Source: a virus. Taken from it: a DNA stretch of 25,032 nt. The stretch spans positions 1 through 25,032 of the IMG/VR virus record IMGVR_UViG_3300030109_005511, one strand, 5' to 3'. The notes under the pieces were generated by a model, which saw nothing but the letters and a program-made list of their open reading frames with translations, ran no database searches and had not been told where the DNA came from. How positions within the stretch are numbered: the first letter of the stretch is position 1; every line of letters starts with the position of its first letter. A program made the translations under genes and the position numbers. Shown one piece after another: positions 13,674 through 20,199 of this stretch.

Positions 13674-13894
13674 GCTTCTGGCTCACCGGAAAGGGCCAGC
13701 AGTAGATCCATTGCTATTGCTGCCTTTACCTTTTCTAAATGCTCTTCGATAGACTCTTTGACGTGCGAGTGAATTATTGAACTCGCTACACACACATTGT
13801 CTTCGTCGAGTATGTTTATCTTTGTGTCCTCTTTTTGAATGGACCAATGGACTGGTTTGTCCCACTGCTCTTGAATCGATTTTAGTTCGGACAT
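13670..13894 (-). CDS. Small hypothetical protein
   Basis: I choose the ATG ending at 13894 (MSELKSIQ); the longer frame would overlap the upstream gene. The 74-residue product begins with a Trp-containing beta region (QEQWDKPVHWSIQKEDTKINILDEDNVCVAS) followed by an amphipathic helix. It follows the 13897 gene by two bases, as a terminal member of the replication operon. Nothing identifies its function. Confidence 0.55.
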   Translation of the reverse strand: MSELKSIQEQWDKPVHWSIQKEDTKINILDEDNVCVASSIIHSHVKESIEEHLEKVKAAIAMDLLLALSGEPEA

Positions 13895-13896
13895 AT

Positions 13897-14478
13897 TTAT
13901 TCCAGTAAGTTTCGTCTTCCGACACCACTGTGAGGAATGATAACAGTTTCTGACCAATGATTAATAATATCTCTCATCATGCTTTGAGCTGTTTCGTTTG
14001 TTTGTATAGCAAAAGCCTTGCTCTTCATGACGCATAGATCCCACAATAACTCTGCAGCCCTGCACAACTGTGTGCGAATAGGATCGGTCATCGACATCAG
14101 TTGGTACGGGGTCAACGAAATCCAAGCATAAATCTTGTCCAGCTGGTCATCATCAAACACATATCCATCATTTATGTAATCAAGTAGAAGTTCCGTAGTT
14201 CGATACTCTGTGTACGGTTGTTCTTCCGAATCGTTCCACTCGTTAGAAAACTCTCTGCTGATTAGATAATCAACTCCGAATCCTTTTGCGTTCCGATCAT
14301 GCCCGTTGGCGCAGAACTCTTTTACTTTGTTTGCCTCTGAATACAAATGGAACAATTCGTTACCAGGAAACGACCTTACTTTGCTTCTACACTTTCTTGA
14401 GCAAATAAGGTCTTTGTCTTCTTCCGTAAGGTATTTATCGATAAACTCATTGATGTTGTCGTGTTCTACGTCTTCCAT
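13897..14478 (-). CDS. Hypothetical protein downstream of VapE-like ATPase
   Basis: The 193-residue product is acidic and mostly helical. It has an early Cys pair (ICSRKC, about residues 25-30), another Cys-His stretch (FCANGHDR) around residues 55-62, and a C-terminal helical domain. The Cys/His arrangement could bind zinc, but the pattern is not a family I recognise. A strong AAGGGAAG site lies within the end of the VapE-like gene, one base before the start region, so it is co-expressed with the replication proteins. Confidence 0.6.
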   Translation of the reverse strand: MEDVEHDNINEFIDKYLTEEDKDLICSRKCRSKVRSFPGNELFHLYSEANKVKEFCANGHDRNAKGFGVDYLISREFSNEWNDSEEQPYTEYRTTELLLDYINDGYVFDDDQLDKIYAWISLTPYQLMSMTDPIRTQLCRAAELLWDLCVMKSKAFAIQTNETAQSMMRDIINHWSETVIIPHSGVGRRNLLE

Positions 14479-14479
14479 C

Positions 14480-15820
14480 TCAACTTCCCTTCACATCTTC
14501 ATTGTCTACAACTACAACAGGCTTTTCAATCTCAATTACATTGTCTTCCTTCATTGTGACCCAGACATACTTGCGATCACCAAAAACCCTTCGGCGTACT
14601 CGTTCATACCCAAGCTGGCGCATAATGTCGCCAACGCGCATTTCTGATGCTCGAGTCATCTGATACTTTTCAAGCTTCAGCGCTTGTTCCATCAGGTCGG
14701 TCGTTGAGCAATTGATACCGTTTGCTCTGATATACCTATCGATAATTTCTTGCCATGGGTCAAACTGTCGGAAGTCCGAAGACTGTGTGTCCAGTTCGCT
14801 CTGAACTTCATTCTCTAAGTACCAACGTTCGCCGTTCTTATATGCAACGACGGCCTCTGCCCAGAGTTGCGAACGGTTGTGCTCAGTCCAATTGGTATCC
14901 ATTTTTCCAACCTGTATTGGCCAATATCGTCGAGAGCCGGTCTCATCGGTGATAAACTCCGCTTTGTTGGTGGTGCCACAAAACACAGTGTGGCGCTTCA
15001 AGGTGACCGTCTGACGAGCATACGGAAGCCTAAACGTGTCCTCTTGTGCAGACAGGAACGCTTTGGTGCTCGAGTTGCGTGCCCGACGAATCGAGTCGAG
15101 TTCTGCCACTTCGTAGATCCATGCACGATGAATCTGCATGTAGGCGTTTGAAGAACCGATATCCATGGGCGTGTCACAAAAGTACTCTTGTGAGCCCATA
15201 ATGCGGAACGTCGTGCTTTTACGTGCGCCTTGAGGCCCAACAAGGATGAGCACACAATCGGCCTTACAGCCAGGTTCCATGGCTCTGGCGATGCACTGAA
15301 CCAACCATCGACGACCTATCTCCCTTGTGAGCTTAGTGTCTTCTGCTCCGCAACCCCTAATCAACCACTCATCCATTCTTGAAACGCCGTCCCAAACAAC
15401 GTCGTTAAGCCAATCGCATAGAGGGTTCTTTCCGTTTTGTTCAGCGATAAAGTTCGTCGCCTCTACTATTGCCTCGGTACTGAAGTGAGTGCTGTAGTGG
15501 TTATACATCCATCTCTTGATGCGAGTATAGTCCGTGTCTTTCAGTGTTTCTTTGTCTAAATAAATCGCGTTGCTAAACTCGTTAAGCCAAACCTTTTTCT
15601 TCCAACGCTTGTCTTTTTCCATGATGACCAGCAAGTTTGGAACGGTAGGCTTGATCTTTTGTGTTCCATCACGGAGCGTCTGCATCTCCAAGAGGTTGAC
15701 AATTTTTCCGTCAGCTCCTTCTTGTCCCTGCTTTTTGTGGTGCTCCTCTGCCATCTTCAATAGATCAGTCAGACGCGGTGAGCCTTCTTTGCCATCGATT
15801 ACCGCATCCAGATCAATCAT
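14480..15820 (-). CDS. VapE-type P-loop ATPase, likely replicative helicase
   Basis: I start at the ATG ending at 15820 because GGGAGG lies five bases before it; an in-frame ATG at 15844 has no such site. The ~446-residue product has Walker A GPQGARKST (195-203), Walker B WIYEVAELD (234-242), sensor VFCGTTN (279-285) and an arginine-finger-like GSRRYWP (295-301). A winged-helix-like C-terminus completes it. Virulence-associated-E proteins with this layout act next to primases in phages and satellites, probably as replication helicases. The start overlaps the primase stop by eight bases. Confidence 0.88.
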   Translation of the reverse strand: MIDLDAVIDGKEGSPRLTDLLKMAEEHHKKQGQEGADGKIVNLLEMQTLRDGTQKIKPTVPNLLVIMEKDKRWKKKVWLNEFSNAIYLDKETLKDTDYTRIKRWMYNHYSTHFSTEAIVEATNFIAEQNGKNPLCDWLNDVVWDGVSRMDEWLIRGCGAEDTKLTREIGRRWLVQCIARAMEPGCKADCVLILVGPQGARKSTTFRIMGSQEYFCDTPMDIGSSNAYMQIHRAWIYEVAELDSIRRARNSSTKAFLSAQEDTFRLPYARQTVTLKRHTVFCGTTNKAEFITDETGSRRYWPIQVGKMDTNWTEHNRSQLWAEAVVAYKNGERWYLENEVQSELDTQSSDFRQFDPWQEIIDRYIRANGINCSTTDLMEQALKLEKYQMTRASEMRVGDIMRQLGYERVRRRVFGDRKYVWVTMKEDNVIEIEKPVVVVDNEDVKGS

Positions 15821-16829
15821 CAGAGCCTCCCACAAAGTTTTCAAGTGGAATCCTGTAAGAGGTTCTGCCTGCTAACTGCAATTGAATCCTGTTCGCGTAC
15901 TCTTTCCCTTGTTCATCGGGATCTGTTCCAATGTATATCTTGAGATTTTTTGGAATATTTAGCTTTTCAACTGCGCTAAATGATCCAGATGTGCCACCAA
16001 GCACCGCGAGATTGATGTCGAGATCCTCGACCTCTGCAGAACACTTCATAAAGTCGGTAAGACCCTCTACAAACAAAAGCCCCTCTGTGTCTGCTGCTTC
16101 GCCTCGAAGCATCTTTACGGCGTGCCTGTTTGGCATAAACAAGCCCTTAGCTTCAAATCCTTTAGGCCAAAGCGTCTTAGGTGCAGAGTCTGGTGCTTGT
16201 ACAGCTCTGCCGTGAAGGCTAACGAACTTGCCTTCCTCATCGAACGCTGGAACTATCAGTCTCCATAGTTGACTTCTGCCTGCAGGCCACCACGATGGCC
16301 AGTCGTACTTTGACCTTTCGGGAGTGATCCGAACCACACCTGACTTCGAAAGTGCGCCCAAGTTTAGGTTCCTGGTCTTAAGAAAACTTATTGCCGTATC
16401 GGTGTCCTTTACTTGGTTTAGCTTCATCGAAGCTTTCCAAAGGCTCTGAACTTCTATTGTCGGTGGCCTCGCACCACGCAGTTTATGAGGTTCAGACGAT
16501 ATGGGAACACCATCGTTGATCTCACCTTCAAACCAAACTTGAACCTTTTTCTTGTTGATTTGGTCAAGGCCTGAAAACTTTGAGCCACCGACGAAGAAGG
16601 AAACGAGATCAATGCCCGATCCTCCAGCATCACACCTGTGACATGTCCATCCTTTGTTGTCGGTCCTAAGGCCTATTGTTCCGCGTTTGTCGTTTGACCC
16701 GCGATGTAATGCGCCACAGTTAAAACATGGACCCCATGAGTTACTCTTTAGGGATTGGAGTCCAAGTCTCTGCGCTACTTCTGATACTGCTATTTTTTCT
16801 GCTACCGAAATCCACACGGTACGCTCCAT
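15813..16829 (-). CDS. DnaG-like primase with zinc finger and TOPRIM domain
   Basis: The 338-residue product has a CHC2-type zinc ribbon near the N-terminus (Cys35, Cys38, Cys63, Cys66: CFNC...CHRC). It also has a TOPRIM domain with LLFVEGLTDF (Glu255) and IYIGTDPDEQG (Asp303, Asp305) for metal-dependent primer synthesis. There is no helicase domain; the next gene supplies the ATPase, a split found in many phages. No good ribosome site precedes the ATG at 16829, and a purine-rich tract lies just upstream on the opposite strand. Confidence 0.9.
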   Translation of the reverse strand: MERTVWISVAEKIAVSEVAQRLGLQSLKSNSWGPCFNCGALHRGSNDKRGTIGLRTDNKGWTCHRCDAGGSGIDLVSFFVGGSKFSGLDQINKKKVQVWFEGEINDGVPISSEPHKLRGARPPTIEVQSLWKASMKLNQVKDTDTAISFLKTRNLNLGALSKSGVVRITPERSKYDWPSWWPAGRSQLWRLIVPAFDEEGKFVSLHGRAVQAPDSAPKTLWPKGFEAKGLFMPNRHAVKMLRGEAADTEGLLFVEGLTDFMKCSAEVEDLDINLAVLGGTSGSFSAVEKLNIPKNLKIYIGTDPDEQGKEYANRIQLQLAGRTSYRIPLENFVGGSDD

Positions 16830-16841
16830 CTACACAATGCT

Positions 16842-16863
16842 GAGGGGAAGGGAAGGGGGAAGA
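16842..16863 (+). other. Homopurine tract with G-runs
   Basis: A 22-base pure A/G stretch with runs of four, three and five G lies in the 53-base gap between the HTH regulator and primase genes. In the - strand transcript it becomes a C/T-rich leader lacking a ribosome site, which may weaken primase translation. It could form unusual DNA structure; no function is shown. Confidence 0.5.
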
Positions 16864-16882
16864 TATGCTACAGCAACTGTGG

Positions 16883-17149
16883 TCAGTCGCGGTCGATTTT
16901 ATACTTCAACTTGCCTTCGGACGTGATCAGCAACTGCATAGATATGCCAGCTTTTTTCCTGGCCTCTTGTGCGTACTTCGCAAGTAGATTGACCGAAATG
17001 GGATTGCGTTGTCCTTTTAGTGCGTGCCACAAGTGTGTGTGTGACACGCCTAATACACGACCAACCTCCCGATATGAATCACCAAGCTCATTGAAAAGAG
17101 CCTGCAAAGCAGGGTTTGTATCAATTGTAAATTCGTCTGTCTCTGACAT
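16883..17149 (-). CDS. Helix-turn-helix transcriptional regulator
   Basis: The 88-residue product has a helix-turn-helix at about residues 25-46 (SYREVGRVLGVSHTHLWHALKG), with the G-V-S turn typical of XRE-type proteins. An amphipathic helix and a short basic C-terminus follow. A perfect AGGAGG precedes the ATG. Its promoter carries an ACGTT-AGTC-AACGT palindrome, so autoregulation is likely. It heads the replication operon and diverges from the 17289 structural-like gene, hence it may control both. The regulatory targets are inferred from position. Confidence 0.75.
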   Translation of the reverse strand: MSETDEFTIDTNPALQALFNELGDSYREVGRVLGVSHTHLWHALKGQRNPISVNLLAKYAQEARKKAGISMQLLITSEGKLKYKIDRD

Positions 17150-17173
17150 GTGTTGCCTCCTGTTGGTGTAGGT

Positions 17174-17202
17174 ACGTTAGTCAACGTGGATAATGTTGTC
17201 AA
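17174..17202 (-). promoter_or_regulatory. Promoter and palindromic operator of the replication operon
   Basis: On the - strand TTGACA (17197-17202) and TAACGT (17174-17179) are 17 bases apart. ACGTT-AGTC-AACGT at 17174-17187 is a perfect inverted repeat covering the -10, a natural site for autorepression by the HTH protein. Confidence 0.6.
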
Positions 17203-17234
17203 AGACAGACACTACATTTAGTGATTGTGCTGCG

Positions 17235-17263
17235 TTGTGAAACACACTATGGTTTGATAGGAT
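17235..17263 (+). promoter_or_regulatory. Candidate promoter of the 17289-18060 pair
   Basis: TTGTGA (17235-17240) and TAGGAT (17258-17263) are 17 bases apart on the + strand. A second overlapping pair, TTGTGC (17225-17230) and TATGGT (17248-17253), is also spaced by 17. Either would start transcription shortly before the GGAG ribosome site of the 17289 gene. Confidence 0.45.
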
Positions 17264-17288
17264 AGGATGTCACCAATCGGAGATTTCA

Positions 17289-17678
17289 ATGGCACTCACT
17301 GTTACTGGCTTTTCTAGTAGTACGTTGACCTACAAGCTCGCAAGCGAAACTAATGCTAGCGATTCCGCCAGTGTCGATATTTTCGGTGGTGCAGGTAGAG
17401 TTCACAGCATTTGTTTCGCTAATGAAAGCACAAGCAATGCAGCATATTTAAAAATCAAAATTACCTCTGGAACTGTTACAGTTGGAACAACAGAGCCAGA
17501 TCTAATGTTTCATCTGGCAGCGGCCGCAAGCTCAAGCTACGCAGATCGTTCAGTTATGAAAGTAGACATTCCAAATGGTTTATCTTTTTCGCAATTTAGT
17601 TTTTGGGTAACCGACGCTCCAGGCACAAGTGACACTGGTGATCCCGGAACAGTGACAGTTCAAGTTTTAGCTTCTTGA
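17289..17678 (+). CDS. ~125-residue virion beta-protein family, copy 5, outside the late operon
   Basis: The 129-residue product aligns closely with the 4082 product: both begin MAL, share TLTY(R/K), a hydrophobic N-E/G-S strand, AYLKI, TVTVGTT-x-P-(E/D)-(L/M)M, a DIPNGLSFSQFSFWVT segment and a final V-x-x-LA/VS strand. It lies 11 kb from the late operon, between early - strand operons, with its own promoter and a GGAG site. This suggests separately timed expression or recent relocation of a copy-1/copy-2 gene pair. Confidence 0.7.
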   Translation: MALTVTGFSSSTLTYKLASETNASDSASVDIFGGAGRVHSICFANESTSNAAYLKIKITSGTVTVGTTEPDLMFHLAAAASSSYADRSVMKVDIPNGLSFSQFSFWVTDAPGTSDTGDPGTVTVQVLAS

Positions 17679-17685
17679 GGTAATC

Positions 17686-18060
17686 ATGGCCGTAACTACA
17701 ACAACAGCATCTAATCCTTTAGTCACTACAGTTGCAGTTGATGGTGCTGCTGATATCGTTGTAGAAAGTGTAGATGATGGAAATAACAACGTATACGCAG
17801 TTGAGATTATAAATCCAAACACATCGGCTGTTTATATTCATATGATGAATCAAGCAGCAAGCTCAAACTCTACGACATCCACACAACATGATCACCAACT
17901 GTATTGTGGTGCTGGTAGTAGTTGCTATTATTATTGGCCTGAAGGATATAAGACCGCTGCAGGTATTCAGGTTTACTGCTCCGATGCTGCCGGGGGTGGT
18001 CAAACCGCCTCTAGCCCAACCGAAGCGGTCACACTTACCTTCGGATTTACAGCTCGATAG
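17686..18060 (+). CDS. ~125-residue virion beta-protein family, copy 6, second subtype
   Basis: The 124-residue product has an N-terminus like that of the 4470 product and the family's VYAVEIINPNTSAVYIHM block. The middle is unusually Tyr/Cys/His-rich (HDHQLYCGAGSSCYYYWPEG) and the C-terminal strand is TEAVTLTFGF. It follows copy 5 by seven bases, mirroring the 4082/4470 order, so the two genes probably moved or duplicated as a unit. Its TAG abuts the stop of the opposing gene with no gap. Confidence 0.65.
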   Translation: MAVTTTTASNPLVTTVAVDGAADIVVESVDDGNNNVYAVEIINPNTSAVYIHMMNQAASSNSTTSTQHDHQLYCGAGSSCYYYWPEGYKTAAGIQVYCSDAAGGGQTASSPTEAVTLTFGFTAR

Positions 18061-18357
18061 TCACTGCAGACAATCAACTGCACCTTCAACTGCGTACAGC
18101 TTTTTGTTCGATCGGTTTGGACCTTGGCCATACGTGACCAGTCCGCGCTGATGAAGACTATCTACAGCGTTTAGCACGGCTCGATAGATGTTGTGTTTTA
18201 CGCCTGTTCCGTGAAATAAATCATCAGTGATTGTATTGATGGTTTCTTCTCCTGGTGCGGATAGAATATAAGAGAGCACCGCTCCTCTCATCGATCCTTT
18301 CTTCACAACTGTTGTCATTGTTGTTTTCCCTGTGTAGTGGTGTGAATATTTTTTCAT
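18061..18357 (-). CDS. Winged-helix-like putative DNA-binding protein
   Basis: I choose the ATG ending at 18357, preceded by AGGAAG at six bases; an internal ATG ending at 18318 with GGGAAA is the alternative. The ~98-residue product has GSMRGAVLSYIL, an acidic helix and HNIYRAVLNAVDSLHQRGLVTYG followed by a short beta hairpin (SNKKLYAVEG). This pattern of helices and a wing is common to small winged-helix regulators. The start codon overlaps that of the divergent 18356 gene within one CATG. Function beyond DNA binding is not evident. Confidence 0.6.
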   Translation of the reverse strand: MKKYSHHYTGKTTMTTVVKKGSMRGAVLSYILSAPGEETINTITDDLFHGTGVKHNIYRAVLNAVDSLHQRGLVTYGQGPNRSNKKLYAVEGAVDCLQ

Positions 18358-18775
18358 GCGAAACTTCCTAAAATCGTACAAGGACATCTTGGTCTACCAC
18401 GACTACGGTCCCCTTTTGTTGTTCTGGAACATTGCTGACCTGGCCAACAATCGCGTGCTTTGGATGAGCTACGGCGAGGCCTTGGATAACGGGATGGAGT
18501 GGGCTTACCTTCAGTACGCTATTTATTTTGTAGTGGCCCTGGGTATGCTGTTTAGTCTGCCGAACATCCGATCCTGCTCCAGGTTCGTCGGCGCGTATCT
18601 TTTGCTGTACATCTTCTCGACCACTAAGTTTGTCGTCAACGTACTCAGCGATCCCGAGTTTGCAGTTGGCGAAGTTGGACGAGCGTTGGTTGTGACGGGC
18701 GTCTACTTTTCCTTGTGGGTTTGGATATACGTTAAAATGCGTATGGAAGTAATGCATAAGGATCTCCGTGGATAA
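18356..18775 (+). CDS. Multi-span membrane protein
   Basis: The 139-residue product has hydrophobic segments at about residues 18-30, 51-68, 76-97 and 109-127, rich in Phe, Leu, Tyr and Trp, with short loops. It could be a holin of the three- or four-span type or an unrelated membrane factor. No ribosome site is visible before the ATG, which lies in the same CATG as the divergent start at 18357. It overlaps the following coiled-coil gene by eight bases, so the two probably act together. Confidence 0.6.
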   Translation: MRNFLKSYKDILVYHDYGPLLLFWNIADLANNRVLWMSYGEALDNGMEWAYLQYAIYFVVALGMLFSLPNIRSCSRFVGAYLLLYIFSTTKFVVNVLSDPEFAVGEVGRALVVTGVYFSLWVWIYVKMRMEVMHKDLRG

Positions 18776-19076
18776 ACCGACTACAACAGCTGCGATCGTT
18801 GCTGCCGTGACTGGCGTGTTCAGTGCTGGTGCGTTTAAGTTCTATGAGTTTATGTTGAAGCAGAAGAGAGAAGTTCAGCAGGAAGAAAAGGCCGAACAGG
18901 CTTTGTATAGAGATGACTTGATCAAACGCGTTGAGAAGCTTGAGCAAGAGCGAGACGAACACTTGAATCAAATCATGAAGCTGATGACTGAGGTCACAGC
19001 TCTCAAGGTCGAAGTAGACTACGTAAAGCGAGAAAACGAACTGCTTAAGATGAAGATTGACTCGATGAGAATGTGA
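18768..19076 (+). CDS. Membrane-anchored coiled-coil protein
   Basis: The start is a GTG at 18768 with AAGGA eight bases upstream, inside the end of the upstream gene. The 102-residue product has a hydrophobic helix (about 7-24) and then a nearly uninterrupted coiled coil rich in Glu, Lys and Leu to the end. The same architecture appears in the 6811 product of the lysis cluster. With the multi-span protein before it, this could be a second lysis or superinfection-exclusion pair. The last 32 bases overlap the opposing HExxH gene. Confidence 0.62.
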   Translation: MDKPTTTAAIVAAVTGVFSAGAFKFYEFMLKQKREVQQEEKAEQALYRDDLIKRVEKLEQERDEHLNQIMKLMTEVTALKVEVDYVKRENELLKMKIDSMRM

Positions 19077-19437
19077 CGTACTTCAACCAAGCATAACGCT
19101 TTCTAGTCGCAAGATATCCGCCCTCCTCCTCGTGTCCGTAGGCTTCACGCTCGAATGGTATCTCTTGATACGCGATCGGTCCGTCCCTGTATCGTATAAG
19201 GTTGATGAGCCAGAACGTCGGGTACAGCAACAGAAAGCCAATGAAGCCAAGCTCAAGCCACTGCAGGTAGTGTATCGTCTCGTGTCGCTTGGTTGTCTTC
19301 GTCATCTCGCCTCGAGCAAATACAAACAGAGCAAGACTGATTGCACCAATCTCAATAGGCGACACCTTGCTCAATAGCACTGGCACTCGACTGTTCTCTT
19401 TGAACACCGGAAAGCATCTTCGTTTTACTTGTTTCAT
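19045..19437 (-). CDS. Membrane protein with HExxH zinc-protease motif
   Basis: The 130-residue product has RHETIHYLQ (His52-Glu53-x-x-His56), the metal-binding motif of gluzincin proteases. It is followed by a strongly hydrophobic stretch (LGFIGFLLLYPTFWLINLI, 62-80) and PFEREAYGHEEE (94-105), whose Glu could be the third ligand. An upstream hydrophobic segment (about 27-41) makes two spans. Similar small proteins exist in other phages. Activity and target are unknown. A GAAGGAG site four bases before the ATG supports the start, and the gene lies directly downstream of the tRNA. Confidence 0.65.
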   Translation of the reverse strand: MKQVKRRCFPVFKENSRVPVLLSKVSPIEIGAISLALFVFARGEMTKTTKRHETIHYLQWLELGFIGFLLLYPTFWLINLIRYRDGPIAYQEIPFEREAYGHEEEGGYLATRKRYAWLKYVTFSSSQSSS

Positions 19438-19453
19438 ATTTCTCCTTCAAAAG

Positions 19454-19526
19454 CTGGGGCGGCTGGACTTGAACCAACAACCTCCTGGGTAACAACCAGA
19501 CGTTCTGCCAATTGAACTACACCCCA
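19454..19526 (-). tRNA. tRNA-Asn (GUU anticodon)
   Basis: The 73-base sequence folds as a complete cloverleaf. The acceptor TGGGGTG pairs with CGCCCCA, followed by discriminator G. The D arm is GTTC...GAAC, and the anticodon stem TCTGG/CCAGG encloses the loop TTGTTAC (anticodon GTT). The T arm is GTTGG-TTCAAGT-CCAGC. No CCA is encoded. The first pair is U1-A72, which is typical of tRNA-Gln and is known to be used by GatCAB amidotransferase on both tRNA-Gln and tRNA-Asn. That hints at a host making Asn-tRNA indirectly. Confidence 0.93.
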
Positions 19527-19540
19527 CTCTTGTTTACTAC

Positions 19541-19933
19541 TTAGAACGGAATCTCGTTATCGTTGTAGTTTCCGCTTGGTGCTGGTCGAGATTGCTGTTG
19601 GCTCGCACCGTTTTCAGGCTTGGTCATGAACTCAACATTATTGGCTACAATCTCCGTGGCCTTGCGTTGGTTTCCTTCCTTGTCCTCGTATGAACGATAC
19701 TGAATCCGTCCCTCTACGATTACTTTTGAACCCTTGTCCAAAAACCGTTCACAGTTTTCTGCAGTCTTTCCGAAGACTACAATGCGATGCCATTCGGTAT
19801 TGTCTACCCATTCATCGCCCTTCTTGACTCGTTGGTTTGTAGCAACGCTAAAGTTGCCAACTGAGTTCCCACTGTTTGCTTTACGTACCTCTGGCTTTTG
19901 CCCGAGGTTTCCACTAATGATCACTTTATTCAT
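19541..19933 (-). CDS. ssb: Single-stranded DNA-binding protein
   Basis: The 130-residue product is a typical bacterial/phage SSB: MNKVIISGNLGQKPEVR start, NFSVATNQR, EWHRIVVFGKTAENC, KGSKVIVEGRIQYRSYEDKEG and a variable Gln/Ser/Pro-rich linker. It ends in the acidic tip NDNEIPF, which recruits partner proteins. It overlaps the upstream zinc-ribbon gene by four bases. Length and domain order are normal for the family. Confidence 0.95.
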   Translation of the reverse strand: MNKVIISGNLGQKPEVRKANSGNSVGNFSVATNQRVKKGDEWVDNTEWHRIVVFGKTAENCERFLDKGSKVIVEGRIQYRSYEDKEGNQRKATEIVANNVEFMTKPENGASQQQSRPAPSGNYNDNEIPF

Positions 19934-20199
19934 GATCGCTCCTTGTTGTTAAGTATTGTCAAATCTGGTGCATGACCCTCTGCAGACTCACGCATCATCT
20001 CTCTCACATCGTCGAGTAAGAGCTCAACCGTCATGGCCGTCCGTCCACACTCTCTGCATCTTCTGTTTCTCGCTATGAAGTCGTGAGTGTACCAAGCCAC
20101 AGTCTTCTTGGCCTTGTTCACTTCCGCACCCTTCCCAGGCTTTTGTGGGCTCCGTGTTGCAATCACTTGGGTGTCACCACCGCATTTACTACAGTTCAT
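19930..20199 (-). CDS. NrdR-like zinc ribbon protein
   Basis: The 89-residue product begins M-N-C-x-x-C-G (Cys3, Cys6), followed by a V-x-x-T-R turn, a basic insert and RNRRCRECGRTAMTVEL (Cys48, Cys51). This matches the N-terminal zinc ribbon of NrdR, the ribonucleotide reductase repressor. It lacks the ATP-cone domain that NrdR carries after it, so it cannot be a full NrdR. It lies between helicase and ssb genes in overlapping reading frames, suggesting a DNA-metabolism role. Confidence 0.75.
   Translation of the reverse strand: MNCSKCGGDTQVIATRSPQKPGKGAEVNKAKKTVAWYTHDFIARNRRCRECGRTAMTVELLLDDVREMMRESAEGHAPDLTILNNKERS

Noticed and set aside
18358-18387. Longer start for the winged-helix-like gene
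   Set aside because: It would overlap the divergent membrane gene by about 30 bases and lacks a ribosome site; AGGAAG precedes the later ATG.
19289-19492. + strand frame running into the tRNA region
   Set aside because: It overlaps a complete tRNA cloverleaf and the HExxH gene in antisense.
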